From assembly GCA_015487905.1 (NCBI GenBank), contig WFOX01000087.1, positions 1 through 10,151 on the forward strand: 10,151 bases of DNA, read 5' to 3'. This DNA comes from Mariprofundales bacterium (GTDB taxonomy: Bacteria > Pseudomonadota > Zetaproteobacteria > Mariprofundales > S012-25). The notes beneath the pieces were generated by a model that did not search any database, was not told where the DNA came from, and was given only the letters and a program-made list of their open reading frames with translations. A program made the translations under genes and the position numbers. This document shows, in pieces, positions 1-6,821 of the stretch (position 1 is the stretch's first letter; the number at the start of each line of letters is the position of its first letter).

Positions 1-2392
1 GCGCGTTTTCTTGAATAAATCGGCGGCGCGGCTCCACGGCATCGCCCATGAGCATGGAGAAGGTCTCGTCCGCAGCCACGGCATCCTCAATCGTCACGCG
101 CAACAGCGTGCGCCGCGCGGGGTCCATCGTCGTTTCCCAAAGCTGCTCGGGATTCATCTCGCCCAGGCCTTTGTAGCGTTGAATCGTAAGTCCCTTTCTC
201 CCTTCCTCTTCCAGCGCGCGATAAAACGCCCACGGCGAATCCACGGCCACCTCATGCCCTCGTCCGTCCGTAAGCACGGCGCGCTCCCCGAGCTTTTCCA
301 TAAGCGCACGCCAAAGCGCGCGCGCACCTTCCCACTCCGGCATTTCCATAAGCGCCTGATCAAAGAACCCTGTGCGGCTTTGCCCGCGTTCGCGGCGCGT
401 AAATCTTAGCGCGAATTTGCCATGCAACTCATCTTCCACGACTTCCCAGGAAAGCGCCTCATCGGGACGCGCTTGGCGCGCAAACACTTGCGCGACCTTC
501 TCCGCCAAAGACTGCAACCGCGCGCGCTCGCGAAGCGTGGCGATCCTCGCCTCTTCCATCTCCAAAAGAATCGGAAGCAGCCTTGCGTCCATCCTCGCGC
601 CCAAGCGCGCAAGCTTGCGCCCAAGCTCATGCGCTTGTTTCGCAAGCCGCACAAGCATATCCCCTTCCAACTCTCCGTTTTTCGTCCGCAATTTCCGCCC
701 TTGGGCACCTGCTTCGGCGAGAAATGCAAAAAGTTCGTCATCGTTGCGCAAATAGCGCACCTGCTTGCCGCGGGCGACGCGATACAAGGGCGGTTGCGCG
801 ATGTAGAGAAATCCCCGTTCAATGAGTTCAGGCATCTGGCGGTAAAAAAAGGTGAGCAAAAGCGTGAGAATGTGCGCGCCATCCACATCCGCATCGGTCA
901 TGATGATCACGCGATGATAGCGAAGCCTAGCAAGGTCAAAGCCACGATCCTGCACACCCGCGCCCAAAGCCGTGGCGATGGTCGTGATTTCTTGGCTTGC
1001 CAACATCTTATCAAAACGGGCTTTTTCCACATTGAGGATCTTGCCGCGCAAAGGAAGCACGGCCTGGGTGCGCCGGTCGCGCGCTTGCTTGGCGGATCCC
1101 CCCGCCGAGTCGCCTTCCACGAGAAACAGCTCGGCCTTAGCTGGATCGCGCTCTTGGCAATCGGCAAGCTTGCCGGGGAGGCTTGCCGCCTCCAACGCAC
1201 CCTTGCGGCGCGTAAGCTCTCTTGCCTTGCGCGCCGCCTCGCGCGCCCGCGCGGCCTGAATCGCCTTTCCCACGATGGCACGCGCCTCTTTGGGATGCTC
1301 TTCCAGCCACGAGGAAAGCCCATCGGAGACCACACTCTCCACAACAGGCTTGACCTCGCTGGATACAAGCTTTTCCTTGGTTTGCGAAGAAAACTTGGGA
1401 TCGGGCACCTTGACCGAGAGCACAGCCACGAGGCCTTCGCGACAGTCCTCGCCCGTGAGCGATACCTTTTCACGTGCAAGCAGCCCCTCGCGCTGCGCAT
1501 ATTGGTTGATCGTGCGCGTAAGCGCTGTGCGAAGACCTGCAAGATGGGTGCCGCCGTCGCGCTGCGGGATGTTGTTCGTAAAACAAAACACATGCTCTTG
1601 GTAGCCATCCGTCCATTGCATCGCGAGCTCCACCACGATGCGATCGCGCTTGCTGCGGATTTCAATCGGCTCGGGATGCAGTGGCGTGCGCGAAGCATTG
1701 AGATGGCGCACGAACTCCTTGATGCCACCCTCATAGCAGAACTCTTCGCGCTTTCCGCTGCGCTCATCTATGAGCACGATCGCAAGCCCGCGGTTGAGAA
1801 ACGCAAGCTCCTTGAAGCGTGTGGCTAGGGTTTCGTAGTGGAAGTTCCGATGAGAAAAGATCTCCAAGCTCGGGCGAAAACGAATCTCCGTTCCCGTATC
1901 TTCTGCATTGCCGACTGCTTGAATCGGCGCCTCCGGCTCACCCATCCGATAGCGTTGATACCAAAGCTTACCGCTGCGACGGATGCGCAACTCCAGCCAT
2001 TCGGACAGCGCATTGACGACAGAAACGCCCACACCATGCAACCCGCCTGAAACCTTGTAGGCGTTGTCATCAAACTTGCCGCCTGCGTGCAGTGTGGTCA
2101 TGATGACCTCGGCCGCCGAGCGTCCCTCCTCAGGATGGATCTCCACAGGGATCCCACGCCCATTGTCGCGCACGGTCACCGACTCATCCGCGTGCAAGAT
2201 CACCTCAATGCGATCGCAATAGCCGGCCAACGCCTCATCCACGGCATTGTCCACGACCTCAAAGACCATGTGATGCAGGCCTGTGCCATCGTCGGTATCG
2301 CCGATATACATGCCAGGCCGCTTGCGCACGGCCTCCAAGCCGCGCAGCACCTTGATGCTTTCCGCTCCATAGCTTTCCTTTTTGGCGCTCAT
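1..2392 (-). CDS. gyrB: DNA gyrase subunit B (3' end just outside the window)
   Basis: ATPase subunit of DNA gyrase, which with GyrA introduces negative supercoils in the cytoplasm. The reading frame is open from the ATG at 2392 to the window edge, giving 797 codons. It ends in EPRRRFIQENA, so only about 8-10 C-terminal residues are missing by comparison with E. coli GyrB (804 aa). Visible in order: GHKL ATPase residues E45 and N49 (VFEVVDNAVDEALAG), DNGRGIP at 76-82, the glycine-rich lid GGLHGVGVSVVNALS, TOPRIM EGDSAGGSAKQ with catalytic E426, and TDADVDG with D500, D502 and D504. The roughly 170-residue insertion of Gram-negative GyrB lies between LYRVARGKQ and the RYKGLGEMNP motif. The start is fixed by ATGA overlapping the recF stop and by an AGGAGG at 2403-2408, 10 nt upstream. 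It is the last gene of dnaA-dnaN-recF-gyrB, probably translationally coupled to recF. No frameshift was seen at the places checked. Confidence 0.97.
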   Translation of the reverse strand, partial: MSAKKESYGAESIKVLRGLEAVRKRPGMYIGDTDDGTGLHHMVFEVVDNAVDEALAGYCDRIEVILHADESVTVRDNGRGIPVEIHPEEGRSAAEVIMTTLHAGGKFDDNAYKVSGGLHGVGVSVVNALSEWLELRIRRSGKLWYQRYRMGEPEAPIQAVGNAEDTGTEIRFRPSLEIFSHRNFHYETLATRFKELAFLNRGLAIVLIDERSGKREEFCYEGGIKEFVRHLNASRTPLHPEPIEIRSKRDRIVVELAMQWTDGYQEHVFCFTNNIPQRDGGTHLAGLRTALTRTINQYAQREGLLAREKVSLTGEDCREGLVAVLSVKVPDPKFSSQTKEKLVSSEVKPVVESVVSDGLSSWLEEHPKEARAIVGKAIQAARAREAARKARELTRRKGALEAASLPGKLADCQERDPAKAELFLVEGDSAGGSAKQARDRRTQAVLPLRGKILNVEKARFDKMLASQEITTIATALGAGVQDRGFDLARLRYHRVIIMTDADVDGAHILTLLLTFFYRQMPELIERGFLYIAQPPLYRVARGKQVRYLRNDDELFAFLAEAGAQGRKLRTKNGELEGDMLVRLAKQAHELGRKLARLGARMDARLLPILLEMEEARIATLRERARLQSLAEKVAQVFARQARPDEALSWEVVEDELHGKFALRFTRRERGQSRTGFFDQALMEMPEWEGARALWRALMEKLGERAVLTDGRGHEVAVDSPWAFYRALEEEGRKGLTIQRYKGLGEMNPEQLWETTMDPARRTLLRVTIEDAVAADETFSMLMGDAVEPRRRFIQENA

Positions 2393-3417
2393 TCCCTTTC
2401 AACCTCCTGCACAGGCACCTTAGGCGAAGGAACTGCTTGGGCTGTGGCCAACACCTGCCCCGGATAGCGCAGCAGCCGCTCAACGAGCGCATCCCTTCGC
2501 TTGGAATCCAGTGCCTCCGTGGCATCGTCCAGAAGAAGCACAGGAACGACCGCTCGCGCATCCATAAGAAGTCGCGATTCTGCCAGACGAAGCGCGATCG
2601 CGCACAGCCGCTGCTCACCGCGCGAGGCCGCGATCCTCGCATCCACATCGTTTCTCTTCACACGCACGCCTTCAAGATGCGGCCCATAGCAAAGCAGGGT
2701 CGCATCTTGAGAAAGCGCGCGCCTCATCTCCCTGCGAAACGCCCGCTCCTCCCTTTCATCTCCATAAAGCCGCACGGATCCCGCCCAATCCTCTTCTTCA
2801 CGAAGTGCGGCATTGATTCGCTCCACAAGCAAACGACGCCCTGTATGCCACCTCTCTCCTTCCTCCAATAGCACATCCCCCCATGCCTGCGCCTCCTCCC
2901 TTTTTCCTGCGCGCAATGCGCGCGCCCGCTGCAAAAGCGCCCGCAAATACCTCGCCCGGGCTTCAAAAAAAGAAGGCATGCAAACGGCAAGCAGCGCGTC
3001 CAACCAACGCCTGCGCTCGGCATCGGCGCCTTGCACGAGATCGCTTCCGTGCGGCGAATCCACGACAATCGGAACGAACTCGCGCAGCTCCTTGCGCGTG
3101 CGCACCCGCGATCCTTGAAGAAACAAAACGACCTCTTTCTCGTTCCCTCTTGCTTCCAGCACAAACGGCCCGAAACGCTGAGCTACGGCACGGATAAAAA
3201 AACCAGAGGCACCTTTTTTCGTAAGCGGAAGCCTGCGCCCGCGACGCAGACCTTTTCCTTGAGAAACCACGCACACAGCCTCAAGAATGCTCGTTTTCCC
3301 CACAGCGTTTTCGCCGATAAACCAAGCCCCGCTTTCAGGAATCGCGCAGGAAAACCGCGCCCACCGGCGAAAGTTTTCAATCTCAAGCGAACGAAAGCGG
3401 AGCGTGATCGCGTTCAA
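2389..3417 (-). CDS. recF: DNA replication and repair protein RecF
   Basis: SMC-like ATPase that binds gapped DNA and, with RecO and RecR, loads RecA at stalled forks. The 342-aa product has the RecF layout: LEIENFRRW near the N terminus, Walker A GENAVGKTS at 35-43, the ERRRWLD segment at 134-140, GPHLEGVRV at 245-253, the ABC-type signature SRGEQ at 265-269, and Walker B VLLLDD at 293-298 followed by ALD. Length is close to the usual 350-370 aa. The C-terminal motifs are less canonical than in E. coli (DDATEALD where DDV-x-x-ELD is common). The start codon is TTG at 3417, forming a TTGA overlap with the dnaN stop. No ATG or GTG lies nearby in frame, and there is only a weak purine stretch upstream, so initiation probably depends on dnaN translation. 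Its stop overlaps the gyrB start by ATGA. Confidence 0.93.
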   Translation of the reverse strand: MNAITLRFRSLEIENFRRWARFSCAIPESGAWFIGENAVGKTSILEAVCVVSQGKGLRRGRRLPLTKKGASGFFIRAVAQRFGPFVLEARGNEKEVVLFLQGSRVRTRKELREFVPIVVDSPHGSDLVQGADAERRRWLDALLAVCMPSFFEARARYLRALLQRARALRAGKREEAQAWGDVLLEEGERWHTGRRLLVERINAALREEEDWAGSVRLYGDEREERAFRREMRRALSQDATLLCYGPHLEGVRVKRNDVDARIAASRGEQRLCAIALRLAESRLLMDARAVVPVLLLDDATEALDSKRRDALVERLLRYPGQVLATAQAVPSPKVPVQEVERE

Positions 3418-4526
3418 ATCTTCATCGGCATGACCACATGGATTTCCGAGATCGTGCCTTGCTCCTCATCCGGCAGGATCAACGCAGGGGCATCCCCTTC
3501 TCCTACCTCCATGCGAATGTGCTCCGCGCGCACGGCATCCACGGCCTCTTTGAGATACCTAGCATTGAAGCCAAGCCGCACCGGTTCTCCTTCATACCTT
3601 CCCTCGGCATGAAGCTGAGCCTCCTCGTTTTCCACATTGCGCGCGACGAGATCCAAGCCGCGCTCGCCGAGCGCGAGTTCCACAGGATGCGGGAACTCAT
3701 CCGCGATCACCATCGCGCGGCGAAGCAGCCGTTCCATCTCATCTTTTTCCACATGGAACTTACGCGCATGGCCCTTGGGCACGACGGATTCATAGTCCGG
3801 AAACGCCGCATCCACAAGGCGCGTGAGCAAAGTGGCATTTCCCGCCTGCACTTTAAGCTGGCGCTCGCCGAGAAAGAGCTGCACCTCGTCTTCTGCGGCC
3901 GCGGCGATTCTGCGGATCTCCTGCACGGCTCTGCGCGGAACAAGGCTCTTTCTTCCCGCTCCTTGCACCGTGCCCGTAAGCTCATTCCAAGCCAGGCGAT
4001 GCCCATCCGTGGCCACAAGCCGTAGCCCGTGCTCGCGGGCTTCAAAAAGCACACCCGTTAGATACCGGCGCGTTTCGTCTTGAGAAGCTGCATACATCGT
4101 GGCTGCGATGCGCTCGGCAAGCTCGCTTCCTTGGCACACGACCTCGGCGTCCGCCTCCTCTTCAGCAAGCGACGGATACTCCTCGGAAGAAAGACTTGCC
4201 AAGCGCACACGCGTGCGTTCGCTGCGCATGGACACAAAACCGTCTTCCGCCTCCAATGTGACGCGCTCGGCATCCGTAAGCTCACGCAAGAGATCGTGCA
4301 GCTTCTTGGCGTGCGCAGTGGCGGCTCCTTCTTCCATGCTTTCGGCATCCACGCGCACGCGGATTTCCGTCTCCAAGTTGTTGGCGATCACAACAAGCGC
4401 ACTGTTTTCCACCTTGAGCAAAAGGTGCGAGAGAATGGGATTGGTGCTGCGCCGTTCAGCCAGGCCTTGCACTTCGGATACGGCTCGGAATAGGGCTTCT
4501 CTAGAGGTGGTGACTTGAAAGCGCAT
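3414..4526 (-). CDS. dnaN: DNA polymerase III beta subunit (sliding clamp)
   Basis: Ring-shaped processivity clamp that tethers DNA polymerase III and other partners to DNA. The product is 370 aa, matching the family (366 aa in E. coli). Recognisable pieces are the N-terminal MRFQVTTSREALFRAVSEVQ, NPILSHLLLKV near residue 29, SSEEYPSL near the domain 1/2 boundary, TGVLFEA and LVATDGHRLA in domain 2, AAFPDYESVVPK before domain 3, and the C-terminal VVMPMKI, where E. coli ends VVMPMRL. The last residues and the domain 2/3 pocket normally bind clamp-binding peptides. The ATG at 4526 follows GGAGG (4533-4537) with a 6-nt gap, so it has its own good ribosome site. It lies 202 bp downstream of dnaA, separated by the DnaA-box region, and overlaps recF by 4 bp. 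DnaA binding upstream could influence its transcription; that is inference. Confidence 0.97.
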   Translation of the reverse strand: MRFQVTTSREALFRAVSEVQGLAERRSTNPILSHLLLKVENSALVVIANNLETEIRVRVDAESMEEGAATAHAKKLHDLLRELTDAERVTLEAEDGFVSMRSERTRVRLASLSSEEYPSLAEEEADAEVVCQGSELAERIAATMYAASQDETRRYLTGVLFEAREHGLRLVATDGHRLAWNELTGTVQGAGRKSLVPRRAVQEIRRIAAAAEDEVQLFLGERQLKVQAGNATLLTRLVDAAFPDYESVVPKGHARKFHVEKDEMERLLRRAMVIADEFPHPVELALGERGLDLVARNVENEEAQLHAEGRYEGEPVRLGFNARYLKEAVDAVRAEHIRMEVGEGDAPALILPDEEQGTISEIHVVMPMKI

Positions 4527-4728
4527 AGAAAACCTCCACCCTCATCATCAGGCATGTGCACAAGCAGGAATATGTGCGCAACCTACGGAAATTCCTTCGC
4601 TTTTCCAAGGGCGACGGCTGTGCATGGGCATGTGCATAACATGTGCAGGATGTGGATGAACGAAGCCGTGCTTGCAAAGCGCCTTAGTATATCCACATTC
4701 CACCCACAGCCCCTGCACGAGCTTTTCA
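4527..4728. other. oriC: Candidate oriC: DnaA-box cluster between dnaA and dnaN
   Basis: This 202-bp gene-free stretch holds a perfect DnaA box (TGTGCATAA, 4631-4639, which reads TTATGCACA on the minus strand). Degenerate boxes in the same orientation start at 4555 (TGTGCACAA), 4573 (TGTGCGCAA), 4619 (TGTGCATGG), 4642 (TGTGCAGGA) and 4651 (TGTGGATGA). A plus-strand near-box, ATATCCACA, lies at 4689-4697. The last four of the main run start 12, 11 and 9 bp apart, roughly one helical turn each. A 10-bp direct repeat, GGCATGTGCA, occurs at 4551-4560 and 4627-4636. There is no GATC and no GANTC, so no Dam- or CcrM-type sites. No strongly AT-rich unwinding element is obvious. It could be the origin, an autoregulatory region for dnaN, or both. 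Confidence 0.6.
4631..4639 (-). promoter_or_regulatory. Perfect DnaA box (TTATGCACA)
   Basis: The 9-mer matches the DnaA consensus TTATNCACA at every position when read on the minus strand. It is the only perfect match I found in the dnaA-dnaN gap and sits in the middle of the degenerate array, flanked by TGTGCA repeats on both sides. It would be the expected high-affinity anchor for DnaA assembly. Confidence 0.75.
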
Positions 4729-6048
4729 CTACCTTCGCAGACGCGCTTCAAGGCGGCGCAAATCCTCATCCAGCTCAGGATCCTCTTGGCGCATCGCCTC
4801 CACCTTTTGCACGGCGTGCAGCACGGTCGTGTGGTGGCGGCCGCCGAATTCCTGCCCGATCTCGGGAAGCGAAAGCGTGGTGAGGCGTTTGGCGAGATAC
4901 ATCGCGATTTGTCTTGGAAACGCGACCGCGCGCGCGCGCTTTCCCGAGCGCATCTCGCGCACATGCACGCCATAAAAATCCGCAACAGCCTTTTGGATTT
5001 CTTCGGTCGTGATGGGCTTTTCCCGCTCTTTGAGCATATCGCGCAATACGCGTCTCGCGATCTCCAATGTGATCGGCTCTCCCGTAAGCGTGGCGTGCGC
5101 TGTAAGCCGCGTAAGCGCGCCCTCCATCTCGCGCACATTGCTCGTGATGCGCGAGGCGATGAGCTCGGCCACCTCCTGCGGAAGCTCCACCTCGGCAATG
5201 CGCGCCTTGCAGTGCAAGATGGCAAGCCGCGTTTCGTAATCCGGTGGTTGAATGTCCGCCACCAAGCCGCTGTTGAAGCGCGAGCGAAGCCGCTCGGCGA
5301 TGGCACGAAACTCCGTAGGGCTGCGATCCGAGGCAAGCACGATCTGCTTTCCGGCCGTGCGCAGCTCGTTGAAGGTGTGAAAGAACTCTTCTTGCGTGCG
5401 CTCTTTCCCCTCAATGAACTGGATATCGTCCACGATGAGCACATCCACTTGCCGATAGCGCTCCCGGAACGATTCCACGCTCTGCCCGCGAATAGCCTCA
5501 ATGAGCTCGTTTGTGAAGGCCTCGCCGGTGCGATAGACCACGCGCAAGGGCTTTGTCTGCACAATCCTTAGCGCCACGGCATTGAGAAGATGGGTTTTGC
5601 CAAGCCCCACGCCGCCATAGATGTAAAGCGGATTGTAGGCCGTCCCCGGATTTTTGGATACGGCCTCACAAGCCGCATGGCAAAACCGGTTGCCCTCGCC
5701 GACGACGAAGTTTTCAAAGCTCAGGCGCGGGTCAATGTGGCCGTCCACGCGCCCTGGCCAGCTTTGCGCGGCCTCTTCTTCCTTTTGCGCTTTCTCAGCA
5801 AGCTTGGGATCCACGCGGAATTCAAGCTGCAACTCCTCGTCCGCTACGCGCGCAAGCGCTTCGCGAATCGCGGGTTCAAAGCGCGCGCGAAGCTCCTGCA
5901 AGAAAAATCCGCTTGGCGCAGCAAGCACGAGCCGCCCTCTTTCCACCTTTGCTGCAAGCGGCCGGATCCACGCATCAAAGGCGCTGGCGCCGATGGCCTC
6001 CCGCAGCGCCGCCGAAGTCTGCGCCCAAATCCACTCCGTGGCCGTCAT
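4729..6048 (-). CDS. dnaA: Chromosomal replication initiator protein DnaA
   Basis: AAA+ initiator that binds DnaA boxes, unwinds oriC and recruits DnaB; also a transcription regulator. The product from the chosen start is 439 aa. Domain I spans about 1-80 (F25, W27 region) and the domain II linker is short, about 81-107. Domain III has Walker A GGVGLGKT at 145-152, Walker B VLIVDDIQ at 203-210, sensor I near SDRSP, the arginine-finger segment RSRFNSGL with R257, and sensor II NVREMEGAL at 304-312. Domain IV has PRQIAMYLAKRLT and the signature SLPEIGQEFGGRHHTTVLHA. Residue 405 is His where almost all DnaA proteins have Asp (GGRDHTTV). The start at 6048 is preferred because AAGGA (6057-6061) lies 8 nt upstream and homologues begin near this point. 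In-frame codons at 6057 and 6102 would add 3 or 18 residues without better support. I could not pick a convincing dnaA promoter in 6049-6153. Confidence 0.96.
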   Translation of the reverse strand: MTATEWIWAQTSAALREAIGASAFDAWIRPLAAKVERGRLVLAAPSGFFLQELRARFEPAIREALARVADEELQLEFRVDPKLAEKAQKEEEAAQSWPGRVDGHIDPRLSFENFVVGEGNRFCHAACEAVSKNPGTAYNPLYIYGGVGLGKTHLLNAVALRIVQTKPLRVVYRTGEAFTNELIEAIRGQSVESFRERYRQVDVLIVDDIQFIEGKERTQEEFFHTFNELRTAGKQIVLASDRSPTEFRAIAERLRSRFNSGLVADIQPPDYETRLAILHCKARIAEVELPQEVAELIASRITSNVREMEGALTRLTAHATLTGEPITLEIARRVLRDMLKEREKPITTEEIQKAVADFYGVHVREMRSGKRARAVAFPRQIAMYLAKRLTTLSLPEIGQEFGGRHHTTVLHAVQKVEAMRQEDPELDEDLRRLEARLRR

Positions 6049-6087
6049 CGGCGCCATCCTTGCGCATGTGCTCCGCCAAGCCAACAC

Positions 6088-6115
6088 TTGACGCCCACGC
6101 AAAAAGACCTACATT
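6088..6115 (+). promoter_or_regulatory. Probable sigma70 promoter for the PuuD-like gene, in the dnaA divergent gap
   Basis: TTGACG at 6088-6093 and TACATT at 6110-6115 are separated by 16 bp. They match the -35 and -10 consensus at 5/6 and 4/6 positions. Transcription would begin near 6122, leaving a leader of about 30 nt that contains the strong Shine-Dalgarno AAGGAGGAGG at 6138-6147. The 105-bp gap 6049-6153 must also hold the dnaA promoter on the other strand. Confidence 0.5.
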
Positions 6116-6153
6116 TCCAATCAGGAATCCAATTCGGAAGGAGGAGGCACTCC

Positions 6154-6741
6154 ATGGGCATCTTTCAAGACCATCGCAAGACGATCACGGCGGGATTCGT
6201 GCTTGCGCTGCTGTTCATTGCAGCGGGTCAAGTCGCAGGCCAAGGCCTGGCGGCAAGCGAGGTGATTGCCGCGCTTGCGCGCTGGGGCCACTTCTTGGCG
6301 GGTATCACATGGATCGGATTGCTTTACTATTTCAACTTCGTGCAAACGCCGGCCTTTGCGTCGGTCTCAGCGGACACAAAGGCGGATCTATTCAAGGAAG
6401 GCGGGCTTGTGCGCCGCGCGCTTTGGTGGTTCCGCTGGGGCGCGATGTTCACGCTCATTTTCGGCCTCATCCTTTTGGCGGGCCTCATCAAGGAAGGGCG
6501 TGTGAGCATTGACATCATGATCGGTGCTGCGCTCGCCATCATCATGTGGTTCAATGTTTGGTTCATCATTTGGCCTGCCCAGAAGAAGGTTCTTGGGATC
6601 GTAGAAGCAAGCGCGGATGAAAAAGCAGCGGCCGCAAAGCGCGCGCTGATCGCAAGCCGCACGAATGTGATTCTTTCCATCCCGATGCTGTTCTTCATGG
6701 CCGCCAGCGCCCACTTCCCGATCTTCGGCTTCATCGGCTAA
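6154..6741 (+). CDS. PuuD-like (urate hydroxylase N-terminal domain-like) integral membrane protein
   Basis: Small inner-membrane protein of 195 aa with five hydrophobic segments at about residues 11-30, 44-63, 97-113, 119-140 and 171-193. The stretch RWGHFLAGITWIGLLYYFNFVQ (43-64) and the C-terminal MLFFMAASAHFP (178-189) recall the membrane domain of urate hydroxylase PuuD. I see no cytochrome c CXXCH motif, so the C-terminal haem domain of true PuuD is absent. H46 and H187 are candidate ligands for a cofactor such as haem, but that is inference. Actual urate oxidation is not supported. The ATG at 6154 lies 6 nt after AAGGAGGAGG; the open frame extends upstream into dnaA antisense sequence, which I take as chance. 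The gene is divergent from dnaA and is followed by a strong terminator, so it looks monocistronic. Its role is unknown. Confidence 0.85.
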   Translation: MGIFQDHRKTITAGFVLALLFIAAGQVAGQGLAASEVIAALARWGHFLAGITWIGLLYYFNFVQTPAFASVSADTKADLFKEGGLVRRALWWFRWGAMFTLIFGLILLAGLIKEGRVSIDIMIGAALAIIMWFNVWFIIWPAQKKVLGIVEASADEKAAAAKRALIASRTNVILSIPMLFFMAASAHFPIFGFIG

Positions 6742-6763
6742 GCCTTCCCTCCCCTGCATAAGC

Positions 6764-6794
6764 GGCCTCCCCTTGCGGGAGGCCTTCTTTTTTT
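6764..6794 (+). terminator. Intrinsic terminator after the PuuD-like gene
   Basis: An 8-bp perfect stem, GGCCTCCC (6764-6771) with GGGAGGCC (6777-6784), closes a 5-nt loop and is followed by a T-rich run to 6794 (TTC then seven Ts). It begins 22 bp after the stop codon and ends only 27 bp before the preferred gmhB start. Confidence 0.9.
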
Positions 6795-6795
6795 G

Positions 6796-6807
6796 CGGGC
6801 ATGCCCG
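6796..6807. repeat. 12-bp perfect palindrome between terminator and gmhB
   Basis: CGGGCATGCCCG is a perfect inverted repeat with no spacer, starting two bases after the terminator T-run. It covers the upstream ATG (6801) that could otherwise be taken as the gmhB start. It may be a protein-binding site or chance in GC-rich sequence. Confidence 0.4.
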
Positions 6808-6821
6808 TAGGTTGCCGCGCC

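Noticed and set aside
422..1828. 468-codon plus-strand open frame
   Set aside because: It lies entirely antisense to gyrB, whose frame carries all expected motifs. The translation is rich in Arg, Ala and Leu with no recognisable domain, as expected from the complement of GC-rich codons.
4921..4945. Alternating CGCG run as a possible Z-DNA or repeat element
   Set aside because: It is within the dnaA coding sequence at Arg and Ala codons, and similar GCGC-rich words occur throughout the window.
4672..5571. 299-codon plus-strand open frame
   Set aside because: Antisense to dnaA, extending into the DnaA-box gap, with no family resemblance; a codon-bias shadow.
6049..6102. Longer DnaA N terminus starting at 6102 or 6057
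   Set aside because: The extra residues (MRGRQVLAWRSTCARMAP) do not look like DnaA domain I, and AAGGA is correctly spaced for the start at 6048.
5590..6153. In-frame upstream extension of the PuuD-like protein by 188 codons
   Set aside because: The extension is antisense to dnaA and basic and low in motif content. The strong Shine-Dalgarno and family-like N terminus both place the start at 6154.
6049..6153. Divergent gap upstream of dnaA as the origin
   Set aside because: Only 105 bp, no DnaA box close to consensus, and mostly accounted for by ribosome sites and a promoter. The dnaA-dnaN gap is the better candidate.
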